Assembly: GCA_902589115.1 (NCBI GenBank)
Contig: CACIRS010000005.1
Coordinates: 1-51,812, forward strand
Reading direction: 5' to 3'
Length of the DNA: 51,812 nucleotides
Origin: an uncultured Prochlorococcus sp.
GTDB taxonomy: Bacteria > Cyanobacteriota > Cyanobacteriia > PCC-6307 > Cyanobiaceae
The translations under genes were made by a program, and so were the position numbers. The notes below the pieces were generated by a model. It made no database searches, had not been told where the DNA came from, and was given only the letters and a program-made list of their open reading frames with translations. Below are positions 16,631 through 25,456 of the stretch, one piece after another. Numbering within the stretch: position 1 is the stretch's first letter; each line of letters begins with the position of its first letter.

Positions 16631-17532
16631 AAAAACCAAATCGGAACCGAAACAAGAGCAATCAAAGTGCTCCAAGCTACTAAAGAAGCAGCAACTTTTT
16701 GTTCGTCCCCATTGGCTTCAGCCAACAACAGAACAGAAATAGCAGTAGGAGTTGCTGCTTGCAATACAAGCGCATTACACATCAAAGTTGATAGGCTGAA
16801 AGTCTTGGCGAGGGAAAGCATTAAGGCAGGAAGAAAAACTAGCTTTATGAGCAAACTGGGCGGAAGTAAAAGACGTAAGCTTTTGTAAGCCGGATTTTTT
16901 ACAGAGTCAAAAGACCCCAAACGCATCCCAACAATCATTAACGCCAAAACAATTACGATTCTCGATGGGATCCAAAGAGCTGAAGTAATTTGATCGCTCC
17001 ATGGAGTCCACTGAATAAGCACTGCACCAACCAATCCCTTACTCGCAGGACTACTAATAAGAATATTGAAAAGATTTTTCCAAGGAGATACTCCTGTAAA
17101 TTCGAATGAGGAATTTGCTAAAAGCATCGGACCTAAGCTCCATATAAGCAACGTCGCGCCCAGGTCATAACCAATACTGAAACTGAGTGACTGGCTTGGG
17201 AGAAGAGCTAATGAAACAGGTATTCCGAAATAGCCAGAATTTCCAAAAACGCTACTCAACAGCAAAATTCGACTGCCAAAATGTCTTCTAAGGTTGGGGA
17301 GAATCCTAATTACTGCTATCAGCAATCCAATAGCAAGCAAGGCCATAGCCAAAGCCTGAAAGAGTAGCCAATCCAACCCACTCTTTAAAAGAAGACCCAG
17401 CAAACCAATCGGAACTCCAAAATTAATAAGTGGTGGGGCTATTTGCGATGACAATCCCGGTTTAAAACGACCAATCAAATAACCAACTGCAAGCAAGGGC
17501 AATACTTCACTAAAAAGTCGCAGAATCAGCAT
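16612..17532 (-). CDS. AEC-family (auxin efflux carrier-like) permease
   Basis: The 306-aa integral membrane protein has about ten hydrophobic helices with the family pattern of an early LPLLAVGYLIGRF helix, SRIVIVLALMIVGMRLG in the middle and AATPTAISVLLLAEANG near helix 8. AEC carriers export or import organic anions (malonate, malate) or amphipathic compounds; the substrate here is unknown. Its 3' end overlaps the RTX-domain remnant, so its last few residues (FLVLQHL) may be secondary. Confidence 0.8.
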   Translation of the reverse strand: MLILRLFSEVLPLLAVGYLIGRFKPGLSSQIAPPLINFGVPIGLLGLLLKSGLDWLLFQALAMALLAIGLLIAVIRILPNLRRHFGSRILLLSSVFGNSGYFGIPVSLALLPSQSLSFSIGYDLGATLLIWSLGPMLLANSSFEFTGVSPWKNLFNILISSPASKGLVGAVLIQWTPWSDQITSALWIPSRIVIVLALMIVGMRLGSFDSVKNPAYKSLRLLLPPSLLIKLVFLPALMLSLAKTFSLSTLMCNALVLQAATPTAISVLLLAEANGDEQKVAASLVAWSTLIALVSVPIWFLVLQHL

Positions 17533-17594
17533 TTGATGAATTAGGAGTAAAACTTATGCATCTTGATTTGAGGCCTATCTGGTTAAGCTAATCA

Positions 17595-18230
17595 TCAAGA
17601 GGCCGCTAAACGCAAAAGATAATCCTCTCTACTACCTGCATTAATCCACCCAGTAACAATCGTTTTAGTCCCTTTATCATTCACCCGCCCACGATGAATA
17701 TGAGACGGACCTGCAGGAAAAATTACGAGTTTCCCTCTCTCTGCTGATTCATGATGTTTTTGCCAATAAAACTCAGTCCCAGCCGAGTCAATATCATTGC
17801 AATAAAGAATCCATGCAAGGACTCTATGAACTGGTTCAGTTGCCTCATCACTAATAGTCCAATCACAATGCCAACGCTTAAAACCCTCACCGGGACCATA
17901 GCGTTGAATATTAAAAATTGGGATTACAAACAAAGACTGCTCTGGAGAACACTCTCTAAATAAAGGTCGATCTTGAAGATATTTCTTGAGAGCAGCAGTA
18001 ACACCGCGAACTATTACCTCTGAAAGAGCAAATGCCTCTGGATCTGAACGATCAATTGAAATAAGGCTTATATCAGTTGAAACCTTCGCGGGTTCGGCAT
18101 CACTTAACGATGAACCATTGCCGAATGCAATACCACTATGTTGAAGGTCATGACGCCGATCAAAGAATGACATCACTCCATCGGCAACAGATTCGAAACC
18201 AGGGTTGCGGTAACAAGCAATCAATTTCAA
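17595..18230 (-). CDS. 2-oxoglutarate/Fe(II)-dependent dioxygenase
   Basis: The 211-aa product has the double-stranded beta-helix iron triad: H121 and D123 in RWHCDWT, and a distal His in PSHIHRG (177/179). A basic/T segment TKTIVTGW probably binds 2-oxoglutarate. The arrangement matches prolyl-4-hydroxylase-like (2OG-FeII_Oxy_3) proteins. The substrate is unknown. It lies 62 bp upstream of the AEC permease gene on the same strand and may be co-transcribed. Confidence 0.82.
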   Translation of the reverse strand: MKLIACYRNPGFESVADGVMSFFDRRHDLQHSGIAFGNGSSLSDAEPAKVSTDISLISIDRSDPEAFALSEVIVRGVTAALKKYLQDRPLFRECSPEQSLFVIPIFNIQRYGPGEGFKRWHCDWTISDEATEPVHRVLAWILYCNDIDSAGTEFYWQKHHESAERGKLVIFPAGPSHIHRGRVNDKGTKTIVTGWINAGSREDYLLRLAAS

Positions 18231-18431
18231 AGCACACCTTTTATATCGGGATCAATATCAAGTTAAATAATTTTTCATATGGGAGCATCTCTAATACGCC
18301 AATTTCTAAGTCCATAACAAAAGGCTAGCAATTTCTTCCTCAATTACCCTAGTGATTTAGTTTCTACTGTGACGAGATAAACAGTGGCTTAAAAAGGTTG
18401 GAGACATCGATATATCTACTATGTTTGAAAA

Positions 18432-18830
18432 ATGAAAATACTTAGCTGGGAAGAATTCAACTCCTGTATCAATAAGATTACTATTGAATGTAAAGACAAG
18501 CAATTTTCTGGAGTATATGGCTTCCCCAGAGGGGGGCTTTGTTTAGCAGTAGCTTTAAGTCATTCACTTAATATACCTTACCTAAATAAATTAACGCCTG
18601 GTTGCTTGGTAGTTGATGATATTTATGAAACAGGAAAAACACTAAATACGGTTTTAGGTGTTCCAGATATAACTACTTTTGTTTGGTATAGCAAAGTAAC
18701 ACCTAAATGGTGGAATACAATTGAATTAACCAATACAGATGAATGGCTTGTTTTCCCTTGGGAGAACAAAGAAAATGCCAAGGAAGATATGAAGTTGTAT
18801 CTAGTTTCGAGAGGAAGTCTAAATGACTAA
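18432..18830 (+). CDS. Phosphoribosyltransferase-like protein
   Basis: The 132-aa compact type I PRTase fold has the PRPP-binding loop VVDDIYETGKT (60-70) and an upstream GFPRGGLCLA (30-39) PPi-loop-like segment. The core between them is shorter than in housekeeping enzymes. It overlaps the downstream nucleoside deoxyribosyltransferase gene by 8 bp, so the pair is translationally coupled. A joint role in nucleobase/nucleotide salvage is likely. Such short pairs are common in phage and mobile regions. The substrate base is unknown. Confidence 0.8.
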   Translation: MKILSWEEFNSCINKITIECKDKQFSGVYGFPRGGLCLAVALSHSLNIPYLNKLTPGCLVVDDIYETGKTLNTVLGVPDITTFVWYSKVTPKWWNTIELTNTDEWLVFPWENKENAKEDMKLYLVSRGSLND

Positions 18831-19287
18831 GAAAACAATCTATTTAGCTTCTCCATATGGTTTCTCGAAACAATGGAAAGAGAAACTTCTACCCGAATTC
18901 ATTGCTTGTCTAGAGACTTTAGGAGCTAATGTCTGGGAACCCTTCCAAAGGAATAGTCAAGTTGATTTTTCCCAACCGGGATGGGCGAACAAAGTAGCAA
19001 GGTCTGATTTGCAAGATGTCAAAAATTCTGATGCCATCTTTGCCATCGTAAATGGCACACCACCAGATGAAGGTGTGATGGTTGAACTTGGTGCCGCAAT
19101 TGCTTTAGGTAAGCCGACGTTTCTCTTTCGTGACGACTTCAGAAAATGCACAGATTCAGAAGATTATCCTCTGAATTTGATGCTTTTTGCTGGATTGCCT
19201 GCTTCTAATTGGGAGGATTATTTCTATACATCTATTGAGGAAATTAAAAACCCCAAGAAAGCACTAGCAAAATGGATAAATAATTAA
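18823..19287 (+). CDS. Nucleoside 2-deoxyribosyltransferase
   Basis: The 154-aa product exchanges bases on 2'-deoxyribonucleosides or hydrolyses them. Motifs are YLASPYGFS at the N-terminus and the family signature DEGVMVELGAAIALGKP, with catalytic Glu in the VELG segment (E88) and D82/E83 before it. The start lies inside the end of the PRTase gene. Together they could move bases between deoxyribose and PRPP pools. No other nucleotide genes are adjacent. Confidence 0.88.
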   Translation: MTKKTIYLASPYGFSKQWKEKLLPEFIACLETLGANVWEPFQRNSQVDFSQPGWANKVARSDLQDVKNSDAIFAIVNGTPPDEGVMVELGAAIALGKPTFLFRDDFRKCTDSEDYPLNLMLFAGLPASNWEDYFYTSIEEIKNPKKALAKWINN

Positions 19288-19381
19288 TCTAAGAAAAACA
19301 TTACAAAATTATTCAAAAATTGCTGCAATGAAATAAATATCATTATAATTAGTAATTTTGATTTCATTATATGTAAAAATC

Positions 19382-19525
19382 ATGCTTTTATATGCGTTTG
19401 CCGTCGCAAACCCATCAAATGGAGTGGATCCATCATCTCCACTTGGTCTCTCGATTATCTCTATTGGAATTGTGTTTACAGTAGGCTTACCTCTTTTGCT
19501 AATACTTAAAGGTAGAAAGGACTAA
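19382..19525 (+). CDS. 47-aa membrane microprotein
   Basis: The product starts MLLYAFAVANPSNGVDPSSP and has a C-terminal helix (LGLSIISIGIVFTVG, then LPLLLILKGRKD). The hydrophobic start followed by a short polar linker and then a helix with a basic end is coherent. No named photosystem subunit is matched. It is plausible as a thylakoid microprotein. Confidence 0.5.
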   Translation: MLLYAFAVANPSNGVDPSSPLGLSIISIGIVFTVGLPLLLILKGRKD

Positions 19526-19677
19526 TTAGCCAAAACCTAAAAGGCTAGATGAGTAATGTTTTAGTTTGACTTTTGCTTAGATCAATTGTTATTATAAAAT
19601 ATAGCTAGTCAATAAATCAAATACTATTAGTGAAGAGATAAGTATGACTAAGATCTGCAAAATATTATGAGCTTAGT

Positions 19678-20301
19678 CTAAGTTTTTGAGCCATTAATCC
19701 AAAGTGCGAGTCCACCACCTCGGCCTCTAGCTGACAACCAATAACCTTTTTCTTCCATTGAGATCAATGCAAAAAAAGGCCTATCCTTTTCATCTGGGAT
19801 TTCTAATAACCTACTAAATACAACATTTGAACCTAATTTAAGCTCTATAACTTCAAAAAAGAAAGGTAACAATGGTTGATTCCCTTTTAAGCTTCCAGCA
19901 CCAGTAAATCGTAGTGATAGCAATCCAAATTGAATAGAATTAGCAATCCCAAACTGATTAAATTCTTTTTTCTTTAGCTCTAAGCTTGCATCAAAAAGCC
20001 GAAGTAATTTACTGGCTATCAAATTTTCCTTATCAGTTCCTTCCTTCCATACCGAAATAAATTTCCAACGCCCAACTAAAGAGTCAAATGCAATTCCACT
20101 GCCATTTTTACGAGCAATTTTCTCAAGATCTAGCAATTCTTGCTGAACAGGAAGATTTATAGAAGTTTGATTGGCTAATTCATTGCCTTGGGAAATTCCT
20201 GAAAGAAATGCTTTGGCTTGGCCAGCTTGAAAGGACAAAAAGAAAATCAGTCCTAAAATTATCAAAGCGAAATCTATAAGTAGAAACTTGGTTAAATTCA
20301 T
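19678..20301 (-). CDS. Hypothetical protein with N-terminal membrane anchor, fibrillin-like features possible
   Basis: The 207-aa product has an N-terminal anchor or signal (FLLIDFALIILGLIFFLSF). The globular part has FDSLVGRWKFISVW, QFGLLSLRFTGAGSL, FFFEVIELKLG and a Gly-rich end RGRGGGLALW. The LVGRW.. and late W/GGG pattern loosely recalls PAP/fibrillin or lipocalin-like lipid-binding domains of plastids and cyanobacteria, but I cannot confirm this. It stands alone. Confidence 0.65.
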   Translation of the reverse strand: MNLTKFLLIDFALIILGLIFFLSFQAGQAKAFLSGISQGNELANQTSINLPVQQELLDLEKIARKNGSGIAFDSLVGRWKFISVWKEGTDKENLIASKLLRLFDASLELKKKEFNQFGIANSIQFGLLSLRFTGAGSLKGNQPLLPFFFEVIELKLGSNVVFSRLLEIPDEKDRPFFALISMEEKGYWLSARGRGGGLALWINGSKT

Positions 20302-20446
20302 TCCTTCGGTTTTATTTTGGGTGAATGCATAAGTTAGCTTTACACAAATGAATCGCTGAAATCCATTTTGGCTTTGTTATTAATAAGGTACCTAAGCGAA
20401 GCTTGTTATAGCCGCTTAGAGTTCTAATTACTTTGAGCTTTATCAA

Positions 20447-20632
20447 ATGACCAAAGAGAAACTAAACAAAAGTCTTCTAAGGAAAGGCAGCAAATGGGGC
20501 GCAATCATTGGCACTGCCTGGGTAGGGCTGAATATTATCGTACCTTTAGCCCTTTTGCGGAGTCCAGCAATTCAAAAGTATTTGGTCGCAATAGAAAATG
20601 CACTCCCATTTGATATTCCAGGAGTTGGTTAA
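20447..20632 (+). CDS. 61-aa hypothetical membrane protein
   Basis: A basic N-terminus (MTKEKLNKSLLRKGSKWG) is followed by one helix (AIIGTAWVGLNIIVPLALL) and a short tail ending FDIPGVG. The inside-positive topology is clear. No family is recognised. Confidence 0.55.
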   Translation: MTKEKLNKSLLRKGSKWGAIIGTAWVGLNIIVPLALLRSPAIQKYLVAIENALPFDIPGVG

Positions 20633-20808
20633 TGAAGATGAAGCTCATTTGCTTTTTCTTGCTTAGCTTCTAAAAATTACTTCTACATACTTAATTATCT
20701 GCTGACCCTCTTTCATTTTTTTGGTTAGTTCTTTTATTCATTGGCAAAATCAGAATCGAAACCATTAGAAAGAAAGCTGCAAAAAACCTAAAAAGGACTG
20801 CAACCCTA

Positions 20809-20985
20809 ATGAAGAAAATTATTGAATGGCACAAATCATTTATTGAAAGTGCTCAAAAGCAACTGGAGCTTTCCAACTATACTTTGTATATCTTTGGAAT
20901 AATTGAAGGTGCATTTTATATGTGGTTATTCCTTAAAGTCATACCTTGGTTCTTTAAGAGCGAAGGACTCTTTCCTGATTTTTGA
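20809..20985 (+). CDS. 58-aa hypothetical membrane protein
   Basis: The product starts MKKIIEWHKSFIES and has one helix (YTLYIFGIIEGAFYMWLFL), ending KSEGLFPDF. The frame stays open for 37 codons upstream of the ATG. That stretch encodes a second hydrophobic segment (FFWLVLLFIG) but has no ATG, GTG or TTG. The gene may have lost its original start, use a rare start codon, or simply begin at 20809. Confidence 0.45.
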   Translation: MKKIIEWHKSFIESAQKQLELSNYTLYIFGIIEGAFYMWLFLKVIPWFFKSEGLFPDF

Positions 20986-21518
20986 TCCTTTTTCTTCTCA
21001 AATTTCTAAGTCTTTATGATACAAAATAAAAGCAGCTTTAGAGATAAAGCTTCTTATTTGAAAGTAATTTGAACTGGGTATTAAAGACTTAAAAGCTTAT
21101 TTAAGGGTCGTAGTCGAGAAACCGGTAAATTATATTTAGAGACTCCACGAAATTTCAATCAAAATTAAACTACTTACAATGCACATGAACTACTCTAGAT
21201 ATTTCTATAGTTTTAGAACAAATCTATGGCGATATGTGTGGTTAAATAGAAAAAAGGCAAGAATATGCAAGTATTATTTATAAGTATAGGCAAATATTAG
21301 TATTTTAAATTAACAAGAAAATAAAAATTACTAGCAAAATTTAAAACCATTTATTTTATAAATCACTCCAATCACAGGGATTAAGAGAAAATAACTTATT
21401 ATTTATGCAAATACGGCAAGCCGAACCGTCACATTCCGTAACAAATATGTTATAGTTCTTTACAGATCGATCAACGCGGTCTCTTCCCTCTTTAAGGCAC
21501 TATTCAATCCTTCGAATC
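20986..21518. other. AT-rich region upstream of the hli genes
   Basis: More than 500 bp hold no well-supported gene. A 34-aa Arg/Tyr-rich ORF (21179-21283, MHMNYSRYFY...) is the only candidate, and I consider it weak. The region should contain the promoter of the hli pair. No clear small-RNA hairpin or terminator was identified by eye. Confidence 0.45.
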
Positions 21519-21662
21519 ATGAAACAGTTTTCTCAAGGCACACCGGTTGAACCTGAAAAGGTTATTGCTGAGCGCATCAATGGATGGGCTGCAATGTTGG
21601 GCTTCTTTGCTGCAGTAGGCGCATACCTAACTACAGGTCAAATTATTCCTGGTGTTGTTTAA
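21519..21662 (+). CDS. hli: High-light-inducible protein (Hli), 47 aa
   Basis: This is a one-helix chlorophyll-a/b-binding-like protein that protects photosystem assembly and repair under light or nutrient stress. The Hli signature is AERINGWAAMLGFFAAVGAY; the usual NGR is NGW here. It is followed by the conserved end TTGQIIPGV. It lies 30 bp upstream of a second hli, forming a tandem as often seen in picocyanobacteria. It is too short for routine ORF cut-offs but unmistakable. Confidence 0.95.
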   Translation: MKQFSQGTPVEPEKVIAERINGWAAMLGFFAAVGAYLTTGQIIPGVV

Positions 21663-21692
21663 CAAATCTCTCACTAAACTATCAACAAAACA

Positions 21693-21800
21693 ATGAACGA
21701 AAAAGCTGAACTTCAAAACGGTAGATGGGCAATGATCGGCATACTTGCTGCGATTGGTGCCTACATTTTTACTGGACAAATCATCCCTGGAGTCATTTAA
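21693..21800 (+). CDS. hli: High-light-inducible protein (Hli), 35 aa
   Basis: This is a minimal Hli consisting of the helix and tail only: MNEKAELQNGRWAMIG then ILAAIGAYIFTGQIIPGVI. It has the full ENGRxAM-type motif (LQNGRWAMIG) and the same C-terminus as its upstream neighbour. The two are probably co-transcribed. The very short N-terminus matches the shortest Hli class of Prochlorococcus. Confidence 0.95.
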   Translation: MNEKAELQNGRWAMIGILAAIGAYIFTGQIIPGVI

Positions 21801-21892
21801 GACATGGAATTAAATCCTTTCAAGCCCTTAAAACAAATGATCAAGAAAATCTACAAAAGATCTACAACTTTTTCTTATTAAGGTCTCTAAGA

Positions 21893-22066
21893 ATGGCTAT
21901 GGGCAAATTATTTCTATCCAGCATCTCAAGCGGAATTGTCACCCAAGAGGAATTACAATGGGTAGCAATTAATCAATTGAATTTCTCAAGATGTGAACAG
22001 GCTGCGGCGTTAAGGCTTGGGCAACTGGTTGATTCAGGCCAAATACAACTTGGTTGTAGGATATAG
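21893..22066 (+). CDS. 57-aa soluble conserved-looking hypothetical protein
   Basis: The product starts MAMGKLFLSSISSGIV. A helical core (TQEELQWVAINQLNFSRCEQ, then AAALRLGQLVDSG) ends GCRI. It is well-formed, with low membrane character, about 90 bp after the second hli on the same strand. I do not know the family name. An overlapping longer frame starting inside the hli gene is rejected because hli is real. Confidence 0.6.
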   Translation: MAMGKLFLSSISSGIVTQEELQWVAINQLNFSRCEQAAALRLGQLVDSGQIQLGCRI

Positions 22067-22115
22067 CTAATTGACTCTATTTTTTATCTAAATTTACATT
22101 TAAATCCAATTTCTC

Positions 22116-22298
22116 ATGGCAAAATCTATTTTTGTTCCAAACCAAAAGTTTATTAACAATAGACATTTTTTACTTGTCGGATTTTTATTTAGTAGCTCAT
22201 TACTATTTTCAATGCTTGTCTTAGAATTTAAATATCAATATCTTCATAATCCCTCTATACATATTTTTTTCCAATCAAAAGGTATTTTCCTTTTTTAA
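22116..22298 (+). CDS. 60-aa hypothetical membrane protein
   Basis: A polar N-terminus (MAKSIFVPNQKFINNRH) is followed by one helix (FLLVGFLFSSSLLFSMLVL) and an aromatic tail. Composition is plausible, but the region is very AT-rich and this could be fortuitous. Confidence 0.4.
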   Translation: MAKSIFVPNQKFINNRHFLLVGFLFSSSLLFSMLVLEFKYQYLHNPSIHIFFQSKGIFLF

Positions 22299-22445
22299 AA
22301 TAATTTAGACCTTATTTTTTCAATTAAATACGTGGTTAGACTAAAGTCTTAACTAAAAGAATCTAATTGCTAATTATCTATTTTATTTATTAGTTTTGAC
22401 TTTCTTCTTTTAATCTAATTTAGGTATTATTTCTATGATGATGTT

Positions 22446-22547
22446 ATGAATTTCTACTCAATCATTTCTTTGACTTCATTCGCTGCTTTATTTTATATCG
22501 GGGCTTCTCTATGGAGAGGAATCCTAAGGAGAAGATCAAATAAATAA
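22446..22547 (+). CDS. 33-aa membrane microprotein
   Basis: The product is MNFYSIISLTSFAALFYIGA followed by SLWRGILRRRSNK: one helix with a strongly basic cytoplasmic end. The positive-inside pattern is good. It is similar in style to other microproteins here, and no family is recognised. Confidence 0.45.
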   Translation: MNFYSIISLTSFAALFYIGASLWRGILRRRSNK

Positions 22548-22604
22548 TTGCTTTTGCTCCTCAAATTCCACAAAATTTACCTTAATTTCCTTCTATTTAG
22601 TATT

Positions 22605-22781
22605 ATGTCTTTACCTGAACTTCAAGCAACTGTAGATAGTTTTTCAATATGGAAAGCAATAGCTTGGTGCTTTTATCCAATAGGAGTTCTTATCACACTT
22701 GAGCTTATTGCTAGAACTTTTGATGACGACGATGATCAAGATGGAGGGAAGATGATTCCAGCTATGGTAAGTGCTCAATAA
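22605..22781 (+). CDS. 58-aa membrane protein with acidic DDDDD stretch
   Basis: From ATG at 22605 the product is MSLPELQATVDSFSIWKAIA, then a helix (WCFYPIGVLITLELIA), then TFDDDDDQDGGKMIPAM. A TTG 57 bp upstream is less likely because it adds a second hydrophobic run before a natural start. The conserved-looking N-terminus and the Asp run could bind cations. Function unknown. Confidence 0.6.
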   Translation: MSLPELQATVDSFSIWKAIAWCFYPIGVLITLELIARTFDDDDDQDGGKMIPAMVSAQ

Positions 22782-23170
22782 TTTTTTTTTAATAGATATT
22801 ACTCCTAAGTCATTCAACCTTTGGTTAATAAAGTCGAGGGCTTATGCATTACTTTATTTTAAAGACTTTGAAGCCAAAATGTTTCTGATAATTAATTTAT
22901 TCAACCAAATTATCTCCTGGCGAATTCCTCATAGCTTGATATCCAATGTTAATTTTTGATTTATTCCTGAGATCTCACTAAAAGGGTTAAAGGTTACTCT
23001 CACAATTGCTGGGCTTTTCTAGCATTAATCCATAAAACAGTGATTCCAGCTAAGAAAGCTATATAAACCTATAATAACGTTCAAAATTAAAAATTAATTC
23101 ATAATTAGAACCGATTCATATTGCTTATTCCAGCTAAAAAGAGAATACGGCGTTCGGGAGCCACTTAATC

Positions 23171-23347
23171 ATGGGATTTCCACACTGTCCTATATGCGTT
23201 GCACTAGCTTGTTTAGCCATTCTGCTATTTATTAGCCGAAGTCTCTTAAGTTGGTTGATCATCAAAAATACTTTAAAACTAAAATCTCTATTCCAAATTC
23301 CTTATATGAGCTACATCTCATATAAGCTCAAGGGAACTTTCTATTGA
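23171..23347 (+). CDS. 58-aa membrane microprotein with CPIC motif
   Basis: The product starts MGFPHCPICVALACLAILLF and continues with a basic amphipathic tail. CPIC at residues 6-9 directly precedes the helix and could bind metal or be redox-active; this is inference. It lies 57 bp upstream of ggt. Confidence 0.5.
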   Translation: MGFPHCPICVALACLAILLFISRSLLSWLIIKNTLKLKSLFQIPYMSYISYKLKGTFY

Positions 23348-23374
23348 GTAAAAATAATTTTTAGACAAGCGTGC

Positions 23375-23400
23375 ATTTCTATTCAAACTTTATTCAAACT
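23375..23400 (+). promoter_or_regulatory. Direct-repeat regulatory motif upstream of ggt (Pho-box-like)
   Basis: Two TTCAAAC heptamers start 11 bp apart (23382 and 23393), preceded by ATTTCTA. The 26-bp stretch matches 35315-35340 with two mismatches and resembles the pair before pstS at 38013. Tandem half-sites of one helical turn are the layout of OmpR/PhoB-type operators. The motif abuts the TTG start of ggt, which is unusually close for an activator site. Confidence 0.45.
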
Positions 23401-23404
23401 TGCA

Positions 23405-25207
23405 TTGAAAAAGTATACACAATTCAAGCTGGCTCTTCTTTTCTCACTTCCTCTACCACTAATTGCTCAAGTTAACTGGAGCGCTCCAGAGAATGTTGAT
23501 GCAAAAAAAAACAGAGTTTCAAGTGCTATCGGACAAGCTGTAGTTGTGACTGCAAATCCATTAGCAAGTGATGCAGCTCTTAAGGCTTTAGAGAAAGGCG
23601 GTACCGCCATGGATGCTGTGATCACAGCCCAAACAGTGCTTGCTGTTGTTGAACCACAAAGTTCAGGCTTAGGAGGTGGTTCTTTCCTCTTGTATTGGGA
23701 CCAGGCCAAAAAATCTTTACTCGCACTTGATGGCAGAGAAACTGCCTCAGCTCAAGTCGAAGAAGATATGTGGATAACATCTGATGGGAAAGCAGTTCCA
23801 TGGCTGCAGGCAACTAAAAGTCTCTCAGCTATAGGAGTTCCTGGTACAACCGCCTTGCTTTGGGAAGGCCACAAACGATTTGGACGGTTACCTTGGGCAG
23901 CTAATTTTACAAAAAGTATTGATCTTGCCAAGGAGGGGTTCATTCCAAGTCCTCGCTTCCTTAGATCAATTTCTTTAGCAAAGAGATTAGGAATTAACCA
24001 TAGTCGCAATTTTAAATCGCTCTACCTACCTAATGGTTCTCTACCCTCGGACAAGATTCTATTTCGCAATCAGAAATTAGCCTCAACCTTAAATACTCTT
24101 GCTAAAGGAGGTGCTAAGGAATTTTATCGTGGGGAAATAGCTAATGCACTTATTAATGATCTAAAATTGCGTCAGGGCTTCGACAAAACAGTACAAACCA
24201 TCACTCATGATGATTTAGCAAATTATAAAGTTCAAACGCGTAAGCCTATTTGTCGGAAATACAAGTCTTGGAAAATCTGTTCTTTCCCTCCACCAAGTGG
24301 TGGTGGAGTTGCTTTATTACAAGCTCTTGGAACATATGAGCTTCTTTCAAAGAGAAGTTGGCCAGAAACAAAATTCAACCGTTGGCATCTTCTAGCAGAA
24401 TCTATGAGATTTGCAGATGCTGATCGTTCTCACTGGATAGGCGATCCTATTGATTGGCCAGTGCCTCTTGATGGGTTATTAGAAGACGAATATATTGAAA
24501 AACGAGCAAACGTTATAAAGCTCAAAACTACAAAATTTCACCCTTTACCAGGAGACCCAAAAGGTAGTGAATCATTAAATTTAGCAAGTCAGCCGCGAAC
24601 AGCCGGTGGAGGCACTACTCACCTTGTAGTAGTTGATTTGGATGGCAATGTCGCTTCCTACACAAGTTCAGTTGAAAGCGTCTTTGGGAGTAGGCATGTA
24701 TCTGGAGGAATGATCTTAAATAACCAACTCACTGACTTCTCCTTTTTATCAAACGTCTCAGGTAAACCAATTGCCAATCGAATTAAGCCAAACAAACGTC
24801 CTATGAGTTCAATGTCTCCGGTCATAGTTTTTCGTAATCAACGTCCTGTTTTGGCAATTGGTTCACCAGGTGGCTGGCTTATTCCCCATTACATAACTAA
24901 TGCATTAATTGGGGCTCTAGATTTACAACTTTCACCCAAAGAAGTAGTTAGCGAAAAATTGCTATCAGTCCGACCTCATTACACAGTGCTTGAAAAAAGT
25001 GGCGTTTGGTCAAAGGGCAGTGACAATATCCTCAAACGGCTAAAAGATCTTGGTCATCAAATTAAATACAGTTCTTTTAGTAGTGGACTAGCCGTAATCA
25101 AATGGCATGAAGGTACTTGGCACGGTGCAGCCGATCCAAGAAGAGAAGGGAAAGCAGTTAGCCTACCTAAAAAAACGGAAATCGAAGATCTCACCAGCAT
25201 TGATTAA
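23405..25207 (+). CDS. ggt: Gamma-glutamyltransferase
   Basis: This N-terminal-nucleophile hydrolase cleaves or transfers the gamma-glutamyl group of glutathione and related peptides, usually in the periplasm. The 600-aa proenzyme has a signal peptide (about 1-21), an early MDAVITAQTVLAVVEPQSSG large-subunit motif, Arg in DGRETA, and the autocleavage/nucleophile Thr404 in GGGTTHLVVVD. The small subunit has RPMSSMSPVI and the oxyanion-region GSPGG. It starts at TTG; no alternative Met keeps the signal peptide. A strong hairpin terminator follows. Confidence 0.95.
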   Translation: MKKYTQFKLALLFSLPLPLIAQVNWSAPENVDAKKNRVSSAIGQAVVVTANPLASDAALKALEKGGTAMDAVITAQTVLAVVEPQSSGLGGGSFLLYWDQAKKSLLALDGRETASAQVEEDMWITSDGKAVPWLQATKSLSAIGVPGTTALLWEGHKRFGRLPWAANFTKSIDLAKEGFIPSPRFLRSISLAKRLGINHSRNFKSLYLPNGSLPSDKILFRNQKLASTLNTLAKGGAKEFYRGEIANALINDLKLRQGFDKTVQTITHDDLANYKVQTRKPICRKYKSWKICSFPPPSGGGVALLQALGTYELLSKRSWPETKFNRWHLLAESMRFADADRSHWIGDPIDWPVPLDGLLEDEYIEKRANVIKLKTTKFHPLPGDPKGSESLNLASQPRTAGGGTTHLVVVDLDGNVASYTSSVESVFGSRHVSGGMILNNQLTDFSFLSNVSGKPIANRIKPNKRPMSSMSPVIVFRNQRPVLAIGSPGGWLIPHYITNALIGALDLQLSPKEVVSEKLLSVRPHYTVLEKSGVWSKGSDNILKRLKDLGHQIKYSSFSSGLAVIKWHEGTWHGAADPRREGKAVSLPKKTEIEDLTSID

Positions 25208-25290
25208 AACCTGAACCGTTCGCTGAGAATATTTAACAAGTTAAGAAATTTGGTGCTGCCTATAAACACATAAAAGCTTCTACAAAAAAC

Positions 25291-25334
25291 AAAACTGACC
25301 TTTCTTACTTTGTAGTAAAGAAAGGTTAGTTTTC
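25291..25334 (+). terminator. Terminator after ggt
   Basis: Arms AAAACTGACCTTTCTTAC and GTAAAGAAAGGTTAGTTTT pair over about 18 bp with a short loop, followed by TTTTCTTCT. It lies about 85 bp after the ggt stop and is symmetrical enough to act in both directions. Confidence 0.8.
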
Positions 25335-25456
25335 TTCTAAAAAAAGCCTGATTTACTATTTATTCTATTCATTAATTAAGGATAAAAATAAATAAATAAA
25401 TACTCATAAAATTCAATCAATTCTAATTTGATCAACTAATTTAAGAGGTGCAAATT

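Noticed and set aside
21725-21892. Long frame beginning inside the second hli gene
   Set aside because: The hli protein is unmistakable in another frame; only the part from the ATG at 21893 is kept as a separate gene.
22771-22959. 62-codon plus-strand frame after the DDDDD protein
   Set aside because: It overlaps the upstream gene end, has no RBS, and its composition is typical of AT-rich non-coding DNA.
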